Assembly (NCBI GenBank): GCA_014155875.1
Contig: JACEFZ010018320.1
Span: forward strand, 550,001-614,000
Direction of reading: 5' to 3'
Length of the DNA: 64,000 nucleotides
Source of the DNA: Cepaea nemoralis
Lineage: Eukaryota > Mollusca > Gastropoda > Stylommatophora > Helicidae
The notes beneath the pieces were generated by a model, which had not been told where the DNA came from, made no database searches, and saw only the letters and a list, made by a program, of their open reading frames with translations. The position numbers were made by a program, and so were the translations under genes. Position 1 is the first letter of the stretch. Every line of letters begins with the position of its first letter. This document shows, one piece after another, positions 57,011 to 64,000 of the stretch.

Positions 57011-57117
57011 ACTTAATTCATGATGTCACAAATCAATATTAATCGTTATGGTGCTAATCCCGTGAAGTCCCATCAGGCGGCGATAGTGCCGGGCCCCCTG
57101 CCTCGAGGGGTCCACCC

Positions 57118-60100
57118 ATGACTACTGGTGGTCACCTTCCCCTGTGCTGTGGAGTCAAGGCACAGAGGAGTAGGTTAAGAGCTATTGACCAAATACCCCG
57201 GACACTCAACATACTACAGTGGAATGCCGAAGGAGTTTACAAGAAGAAAGACTCCCTAACACAGCGTCTTCATAAAGATAGAATAGATGTGGCATGCATT
57301 CAAGAGACACACCTCAACGCCAATCACAAATTCTCAGTCAGAGGATATCAGGCCACACGTTTCGACCGTGAAGGACACAAAGGAGGAGTTCTAATACTTA
57401 CACGAAATACAATACCTTGCAGCGAAGTATCTGTGATCTCTGACAACCAAACGGAAATTATAGGTGTTGATATAATGATAAAGGACGTGAAAATAAGAAT
57501 CTACAATCTTTATAGCCCAGCAGATAAGGACCTTACACTCTCAAACATGAAAATAACTGACACAAACTGCATTATTGTCGGAGACTTTAATAGCCGTTCA
57601 GAAAGATGGGGATACCCAGATACTGACAAAAGAGGAGATGAATTGGAGGACTGGGAAATAGACTCAAATCTCCATCTACTCAACACAACGGATGACACAC
57701 CGAGCTTCTACTCCAGAAGATGGCTTACCACTTCTACTCCAGACTTAGCTTTCTGCACAGGAGACATCCTCCACAAAATCGATCGCCATGTGCTGGACCA
57801 ATTAGCAGGTAGTGACCACAGACCAATCAAGCTTGTAATGAATATGGAGTATGTTCCACAGGAGCAAAAGCCCTTCCCCGCTGGAATTACAAACGAGCAG
57901 ATTGGGACAGATTTGCCATACTAACAGACAAATATTGTGAAAACATAAATACACGATATGGCAACATAAAGCAAATGGTGGAAAGTCTAAACAGAGCGAT
58001 AATACAGGCAGCCACTGAGTCCATTCCAAGAGGAGCGAGGAAAAATTACAAACAATACTGGACTGAAGAACTACAAAGTTGGAGGACAAAGTTGAAGATG
58101 CCAGGAAGATAGCAGAGAGAGAACAAACAATTGAAGCGAATATCTTTCTCAAAGCCATCTCAGCAAAATATAAAAGAACAGTAAATCAAACAACAAGAGA
58201 TTGTTGGAGGGAAAAAACAGAACACCTGAATTTTGACAGGGATGGAAACAAACTATGGAAACTAGTGAAAGCCATGAACAATGAAGGACCTAGCAACAAA
58301 CAAATAACAATTAAACAAGGAAATGCCTTGCTTACAGGAAAAAGGCTGCAAATGCACTAATGGAACACTATGCAAATGCAAACCACATTGATATTACAAC
58401 CGAACAGAAGAAAGCAATCAAAGACAAACAGATACATCATACAAATACAGAGACAGCAGCAGAATATATGATGGCAAATCTAACAATGGAAGAAATGGAA
58501 CAGGCAATGAATACCCTAAAAAAGAAGAAATCACCAGGAAAGGATGGAATCACAAATGAAATGCTAATAGGACTAGGCACTAAGGCAAAAAAGAAACTAC
58601 TAGCAGTCCTAAATTACAGCTGGAAGAGGGGAATAGTCCCACAGGCATGGAAGGAAGCTATACTAATACCAATCCCAAAGAAAGGAAAAGACCTGGAAGA
58701 ACCAAATGGCTATCGACCTATCAGTCTACTTAGCTGTGTAGGAAAATTAATGGAACGCATTATCAATGGCAGGCTAACATGGCATCTGGAAGAAACAAAC
58801 TCTTAACACCACACCAAGCAGGATTCAGAAAGTACAGATCCACTGAAGATCAAATAACCTATATAGCTCAGGAAATAGAGGATGCCTTCCAAGAGAATAA
58901 GCACACACTAGCAGTCTGGATAGATTTAGAAAAAGCATTTGATAAAGTATGGAAGGAAGGACTGAAAGTAAAACTGCAAAAAATGCATGTTTGTGGGAAA
59001 ATGTACAAATGGATCAGCCACTACCTTGAGAACAGAACTGCCAGGACAAAAGTACAAGGACAAACCAGCAAAATGATGCTGTTGGAGCAAGGTGTCCCCC
59101 AAGGAGGAGTTCTTTCACCAACATTATTCCTAGCATATATAAACGACATCACGGAAAATTTTCCAGCCAGAGTACACACATCATCCTTTGCAGATGACCT
59201 AGCCATATGGACATCTGAAGAATATATTAGTACAGCTAACAGCAGAATACAGCAAGCCTTATTAGCACTAGAGGACTGGTCAAAATCATGGCTAGTGAAG
59301 ATAAGTGAGGAGAAAACAACATGCACAGTGTTCTCCCTCTCAAATAAAACTCAACAACCTAAGCTGGTATTGAATGAAAAATATTGCGCCATGAAGAAAA
59401 TCCAAACTATCTAGGAGTCACCTTTGATCGTCGCCTGACATGGAAAACACAGGTTGAGAAAAATCGAACAAGAGCAAGGCAAAGAATGGCAATCATGAAA
59501 AAGCTTGCTGGTACAACGTGGGGAGCAGATGAGAAAGTTCTCAAGAAGTTATATACTGGACGGGTGAGGCCAGTACTGGAATATGGCATTGCAGCTTGGG
59601 CAACAGCAGCTAAGTCAAACTTTAACAAAATAAGTAGAGTCCAAAATCAAGGAATGCGAATCATAACTGGAAGCCTGAAGACAACGCCTATTAATGAACT
59701 TGAAAAGATCACTTGTTTACAACCAATGCAGGATAGAAGAGATAGCAGAGCCCAGCAACAAGCAGAAAAATTTAGAAGATTGACAGACCACCCTATGTAT
59801 AAAAGGTTTAGTGGTTTTGGAAAGGGACGACTGAAGCATAGCAACTTTGTAGAAACTGCAAAACGAAAGATTAGGGCAGATCCCATACTTAACATATCAA
59901 CAGTCAAACCTATTTACAATGCAGACAAGTTCCCAGCTTGGAGACAGCAGCAACTGCCTGAGATGATAGAAAACATTCCTGGTATTGAGAAAAAGAACAC
60001 TCAGCATGAAACCGAAAGAAGAGATATAACCCTAAACTACATAAAAGAACAATACCCAAGCAGCAATTGGACCCATGCATATACAGATGGATCAGCCAAA

Positions 60101-60867
60101 AATTCAATAGAGAAGGGAGGAGGAGGAATTCTCCTAAATTTAAAAAATGGAGTGAAAAAAACACATTCAGTGGCAACTGGAAAGTTTTCAAGTAACTTCA
60201 AAGCGGAGGTAGAGGCTCTGAAAACTGCAGCAGAAATTGCTCTTGATGGAGGAAAATAAAGAGAAGCAAATAGCTATCTTCACAGATGCAAAGTCAGCTG
60301 TCTCAATACTGAAGAGCAATAACAGCACAGAAATAGCTGACCTAAGAGCAGCACTCCATGGTCTATGCCAGAAATCCAAAAAAGTTGTAATACAGTGGAT
60401 CCCATCACATTGCAGTATACCTGGAAATGAAGAGGCTGACAGACTGGCAAAAGAGGGCGGACGACTACCACAGCCTGACATAGACATAACCTATAATGAG
60501 GCAAAGAGGTTGATAAAAAGCACCTATAGAACCAAATGGGAATCAGAGCATCCAGGCCACCAGAAGGATGATGCATATTACAAACTCGACAGAAGAGAAC
60601 AAGTAGCAATCTTCAGACTCCGCACAGGACATAACAGGCTGAAATACCACTTGTTCAATAAACTAAAGATAGGAGATACCGATGAATGTAATTGTCGAAC
60701 CTGGAAAAATGACAGCAAAACATTTGCTTCAGGATTGCCCAATATATGCAGAACAGAGAAAAATATTTTGGCCCACACCTGCTTCATTAGAGGACAAGCT
60801 CTATGGAGATATCAACAAGCTCAAGTTGACCGTAGCTTACTTTAACTACATACAGGTTGACATTTAA
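57118..60867 (+). pseudogene. LINE-B ORF2: endonuclease, reverse transcriptase, RNase H (multiple frameshifts)
   Basis: Endonuclease (57190-57850): LNILQWNAEGVYKKK, IDVACIQETHLN, IIVGDFNSRSERWG, STPDLAFC and GSDHRPI, so the key acidic and histidine residues are present. RT (about 58480-59370): KKKSPGKDGITNEML, NGYRPISLLSCVGKLMER, LAVWIDLEKAFDKVW, LEQGVPQGGVLSPTLF and catalytic SFADDLAIW. RNase H (60070-60470): HAYTDGSA, KAEVEALK, IFTDAKSAV and SHCSIPGNEEADRLA, giving the D-E-D-D set. C-terminal block: ECNC ... HLLQDCPIY, ending at 60867. The reading frame changes about seven times (near 57880, 58080, 58360, 58790, 59390, 60245, 60700), yet each piece remains well conserved. That points to a young copy with recent indels or to sequence errors. 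The 57118 ATG is only the first in frame. Confidence 0.88.
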
Positions 60868-60944
60868 AGGTGTATGAAGAAGTATTCAGACTGCCACACT
60901 TCATACCACAGGTATGTCGGTTACAAAAGCCTCCCAGAGGCATG

Positions 60945-61225
60945 AAATGGAATATTGCTGGATAGGAGATCCATTACGTGGAAAGTCCGAATCAAAAGCT
61001 CACTGTGTGGGCTTTCAAAAAAGGTGGAAAAAGTGTCCTAGTGGCACGAAATGGAATATTGCTTGGATAGCAAATCCATTATGTGGAAAGTCTGAATCAA
61101 AAGCTCACTGTGTGGGCTTTCAAAAAAGGTGGGAAAAGTGTCCTAGTGGCACGAAATGGAATATTGCTCGGATAGCAAATCCATTGTGCGGAATGTCCGA
61201 ATCGAAAGCTCACTGTGTGGATGTC
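60945..61225 (+). repeat. 3' UTR tandem repeats of LINE-B (~105 bp x 3)
   Basis: Three units of aatggaatattgct ... ggaaagtccgaatcaaaagc ... tcactgtgtgggctttcaaa ... aaagtgtcctagtgg; the last passes into the single-copy 3' UTR (gatgtcatctgcacactg). Confidence 0.85.
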
Positions 61226-61830
61226 ATCTGCACACTGCATTCTTCTGGTTTCCGGAAGAACAGCCAATGGTGAACGGAAGGCCCAATATACGGAAGTGAG
61301 GCTAAGCAGCCATGTGCAGGACGTGACGATTCCTTGGGTGAGCCCAGTACCAGAGCGCTGTGTGTTGGCTCTGCAAGTATGGAAGCCTCCTTGGATGGCG
61401 GGGAATGCCCATGGTCTGCCCCTGCCTTCCCTTGAGGGCTGACCATGATGTCTTTGGCTGTTCTATATGGGCCAGCTAGGATGGGAGATAACACCACAAC
61501 AGTGAGAGTCAAACGTCCTAAGAAACCCCCGGGAAGGTTAACCCGGTCAACAAATGCCCGCAGAAGTCGGATGTGTCGGCCTAACGGCGCAAGAACGCAG
61601 CTCTGCTGTAAACAGGCACAACGCAATCACATCCGGAAAAAAAAACTCCGGATGAACGAAGAAGAAGAAATAAGTAGAAGATTTTACATTAAGAAATTAT
61701 TATAGTCGGTTGCACAGGAATGAAAGGAAGACGTGTAGAAAATTTCATCTCAATCGGATGTACCGTTATCGAACGCATCCAAGACCCACAAACCCACAAA
61801 CAAACATACACTCTGTTTTATAGATATAGA

Positions 61831-62851
61831 CTAGCTGACCCGGCCCGGCTTCGCCCAGGCCCTGGAGGGGATCTATCTATCTATCAGTCTGTCTGTCTGC
61901 TTGTTTGTCTGTCTGTCTGGCTGACCCGGCCCGGCTTCACCCAGTCCCTGGTGGGGAGCATCTCATTTAATTCATATAAGTAGTCATATAAGCTCTCCCG
62001 TTCCCGACTATCTGTCTGTCTGTCTATCTGACCGGGCCCGGCTTCACCCAGTCCCTGGTGGGGAGCATCTAATTTAATTCATATACGTAGTCATATAAGC
62101 TCTCCCGTTCCCGACTATCTGTTTGTCTGTCTGTCCCGGCCCGGCTTCACCCAGTCCCTGGTGGGGAGCATCTAATTTAATTCATATACGTAGTCATATA
62201 AGCTCTCCCGTTCCCGACTGTCTGTCTGTCTGTCTGTCCCGGCCCGGCTTTACCCAGTCCCTGGTGGGGAGCATCTAATTTAATTCATATAAGTAGTCAT
62301 ATAAGCTCTCCCGTTCCCGACTGTCTGTCTGTCTATCTGTCTGACCGGCGTGGTTTCGCCCAGCTCTTGGCGCACAGTAACTTAAAAGAATGTCCTTCCA
62401 CACACCATTCAATGAAAACTGTAGAAAAAGATGGGTTACAATGTTATGCATTATGCATTATTTTTATGAAAACTTTGAAAATGCCTTAAAGATTATATCA
62501 TTATTTATTATAACTCATATGCCTGAAAATAACTATAGACAAAGAGTTTAACAATAGTGCAAGAAAGTCCAACAATATGACTATAAAGTATATAGAAATG
62601 TTATTAAAAGTTATGCCCCTTGAAATAACTTTTCTAGAGTGAAGTCCCCCTGCTATATAGACATTATATAATGAAAATGGAAAAGTAAATGTTATTAAAT
62701 AAGTCGAAGATTTTACATTAAGAAATTATTATAGTCGGTTGCAAATGAATGAAAGGAAGACGTGTAGAAAATTTCATCTCAATCGGATGTACCGTTATCG
62801 AACGCATCCAAGACCCACAAACAAACATACACTCTGTTTTATAGATATAGA
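61831..62851 (+). mobile_element. X element, copy 3 (uninterrupted)
   Basis: Begins ctagctgacccggcccggct immediately after copy 2. Five of the ~105-bp units, AT-rich body (62370-62700), the intact site occupied by LINE-B in copy 2, and the cggatgtaccgttatcgaac terminal module. Ends tttatagatataga at 62851. About 1,020 bp; no open frame of interest. Confidence 0.83.
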
Positions 62852-63081
62852 AGTAGATCCGCAAATCACGTTTTATGTAGATGTCTAGACTTGTTTTAGT
62901 ATGTGCTATTAAATTTAGCTTCAATCATTACGTATACCGTGTAGGGGCAGAGGGGAATTGTTAGGGAGGAAACACGAAAGGGGGGATGACGTTCTAAAAA
63001 TATGGTGAAGGGGGAGTGACGTCCTAAAAATATGGTGAAGGGGGGCACGGGCCAAAAAGGTTGAGAACCACTGCTGTATAC

Positions 63082-63595
63082 ACTTATTTACTGCAGAGAC
63101 AGTAAACAAACAAATAAAAAATAGTTTCTTACAATATACAAAGAAGCTACCAGACAGAGATAAAGAGATACTGGACACATAATTGACACTAGAACACACA
63201 ACACATGGATTTAGTAAAATTAACAAAGACAAGACACCAGGACCAGGATGACTAACAATAGAATTATATCAACAATTCTTTCCTATTATAGGTAACCTTC
63301 TTCTAAAAGTTTACCAAGAAGCCTTTGACAAACAAGAACTCCCTGATAGTTGCAACATGTCTTATATAACACTTATACACAAAGCAAAATCAGGCAAGAC
63401 ACAACTGAAAAATTACAGACCAATTTCACTTCTTAAAACAGATTACAAAATTCTGGTCAAATCACTAGCACACAAAATCACACAATTCTTACCAAAGCTA
63501 GTACACCAAACTAGCAATGTAGTATACCGCACAGGAATATACAAAATCATACACACATCATTAGAGACATTATCGCAGAATCGCAGAAAGCTTCA
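63082..63595 (+). pseudogene. LINE-A ORF2, RT fragment after hAT2
   Basis: Frames give YQQFFPIIGNLLLKVYQEAF, KQELPDSCNMSYITLIHKAK, SGKTQLKNYRPISLLKTDY and KILVKSLAHKITQFLPKLV, the RT fingers region of L1/Tx1-like elements. A plus-strand frame from 63357 runs to 63797, but its second half belongs to the next LINE fragment. The catalytic palm is not present. Confidence 0.75.
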
Positions 63596-64000
63596 GGGCA
63601 GGGGGAAAAAAAGCTGGGAGCAGCCACCTTGGTGGAATTTCGAGGTGGAGAAGGCTTGGGTGGATAAGCGTAGTGCCATAAGGAGATGGCAAAATGCCAA
63701 GAAGAACAGAGCTGGTCATCCTAGTCCCCGCATGCACTTAGAAAGAGAGATGCACACAAAAGCAAGCTATTTAAACAAAACTGGTCAAGGTGGTTAAAAG
63801 CGAAAAATGGGCAGAGCTGTGTCTGGCGACTACATAAAAGCTTGAGTGGTGGAGTCAAGAATAAGAGCATTTCTGACTTCCAAGGTGCTGACCTCATCTG
63901 GCAGAGGACTGACGAGGACAAGGGCAAAGCCCTCTTTGAACGCTATCTAGAGCAGAGCAACCAGACAGACATGAGAGGCCGAAATCTGGCCAAGGAGGTC
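63596..64000 (+). pseudogene. LINE-C fragment: linker between endonuclease and RT
   Basis: PPWWNFEVEKAWVDKRSAIR and RWQNAKKNRAGHPSPRMHLE match the WWN...A...K..A.RRW linker found before RT in several non-LTR clades. After a frameshift near 63780 it continues WLKAKNGQSCVWRLHKSL and KSISDFQGADLIWQRTDEDK to the window end, with the typical mid-linker K.F..YL spacing. It is a different family from LINE-A and LINE-B and runs off the window. Confidence 0.62.

Larger units (their letters stand above)
56514..61667 (+). mobile_element. LINE-B: 5.15-kb non-LTR retrotransposon with 12-bp TSD
   Basis: Target-site duplication aaataagtagaa at 56502-56513 and 61668-61679. The unoccupied site is present in the neighbouring X copy as aaataagtcgaa (62697-62708). 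Structure: ~600-bp 5' UTR with ~117-bp repeats, one long ORF2 (endonuclease, RT, RNase H, Cys-rich end), ~800-bp 3' UTR with ~105-bp repeats, and tail (GAA)n. No ORF1 is visible. The RNase H domain and short simple-repeat tail point to the I superfamily (I/Nimb-like); the exact clade is not proven. Confidence 0.9.
55741..61830 (+). mobile_element. X element, copy 2 (interrupted by LINE-B)
   Basis: X sequence is 55741-56513 plus 61680-61830. Starts ctagctgacccggcccggct, contains about four ~105-bp units (ccggcttcacccagtccctg ... gtagtcatataagctctccc ... gttcccgactatctgtc), then an AT-rich body, and ends with tttcatctcaatcggatgta, gaacgcatccaagaccca and tttatagatatag. Copy 3 follows directly. 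Confidence 0.82.
55553..63073. mobile_element. hAT2: hAT-type DNA transposon ends with nested cargo
   Basis: Ends cagtggttctcaacc (55553-55567) and ggttgagaaccactg (63059-63073) are perfect inverted repeats of the hAT type. Flanking octamers ctatagac (55545-55552) and ctgtatac (63074-63081) agree at six of eight positions, as expected for an aged 8-bp duplication. Only ~190 bp at the left and ~220 bp at the right look original; the rest is inserted X and LINE-B DNA. No transposase is visible, so it was probably a non-autonomous element of ~400 bp. A poly-G run lies at about 55606-55620. Confidence 0.85.
53030..63595 (+). mobile_element. LINE-A: two-ORF non-LTR retrotransposon, split by hAT2
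   Basis: ORF1 (53090-54170) and the endonuclease half of ORF2 (54340-55545) lie before a 7.5 kb transposon insertion; ORF2 resumes at 63082 with RT sequence. The frame ITEVFQQYY before the insert continues as LYT after it, a junction that reads sensibly for the linker before RT. The ORF1 zinc knuckle and the RT block NYRPISLLKTDYKIL suggest the L1/Tx1 side of the non-LTR tree. The 5' boundary is uncertain; the 3' part is cut off near 63595 by another LINE fragment. Confidence 0.75.

Noticed and set aside
63357..63797. A single RT-containing protein spanning this frame
   Set aside because: The first half matches LINE-A RT and the second half matches the pre-RT linker of another LINE; the order is impossible for one protein.
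1..64000. A new defence system, gene cluster or other multi-gene biological system
   Set aside because: No co-oriented set of host genes, conserved operon or novel enzyme was found; everything coding except the EF-hand ORF is transposon-derived.

Overview
The window is eukaryotic nuclear DNA made almost entirely of tandem repeats and transposable elements. The evidence is non-LTR retrotransposons with endonuclease, reverse transcriptase (RT) and RNase H domains, hAT DNA transposons with terminal inverted repeats, tRNA-headed SINEs, microsatellites of hundreds of bases, and one EF-hand protein. The mix would suit a metazoan, perhaps a mollusc or other lophotrochozoan, but that is inference and no species marker is visible. 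No operons, rRNA genes or intact tRNA genes were seen. Only one candidate host coding region (51820-52198, EF-hand) was found.

Layout. 1-5.0 kb: minisatellites of 20, 22, 43 and 25 bp, with SINE and 'X' element insertions. 5.7-15.6 kb: a direct duplication of a ~5 kb block; each half carries a ~2.9 kb array of a 74-bp unit, two smaller arrays, one SINE and ~0.9 kb of unique sequence. 15.7-21.3 kb: a 54-bp/27-bp satellite (~130 monomers) followed by a 22-bp satellite (~80 monomers). 21.3-28.1 kb: SINEs, 22- and 21-bp arrays, simple repeats and a G/T-rich tract. 28.5-33.7 kb: LINE fragments, a 33-bp array and SINEs. 33.7-38.8 kb: a 5.1 kb array of a 23-bp unit with higher-order structure. 38.9-41.5 kb: SINEs and other dispersed repeats. 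41.5-47.2 kb: a 52-bp satellite containing duplicated ~620-bp retroposons and a tRNA-headed SINE. 47.2-51.0 kb: a broken hAT transposon carrying two retroelement insertions. 51.8-52.7 kb: the EF-hand ORF and a 40-bp minisatellite. 53-64 kb: a nest of four elements (LINE-A, then hAT2, then an X-X tandem, then LINE-B), ending in a fragment of another LINE.

Family labels used below are local to this report. LINE-B: RNase H-bearing LINE with a (GAA)n tail. LINE-A: CCHC ORF1 plus L1/Tx1-like ORF2. X: ~1 kb repeat starting CTAGCTGACCCGGC. SINE1 and SINE2: two tRNA-headed families. R-TAAC: retroposon with a (TAAC)n tail. R3, R4, R5: short dispersed repeats. Nearly all coding sequence is decayed by frameshifts. 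Nothing here works together as a pathway; the interest lies in how repeats seed, duplicate and nest in one another. Boundaries of repeats are read by eye, usually to within a few tens of bases.
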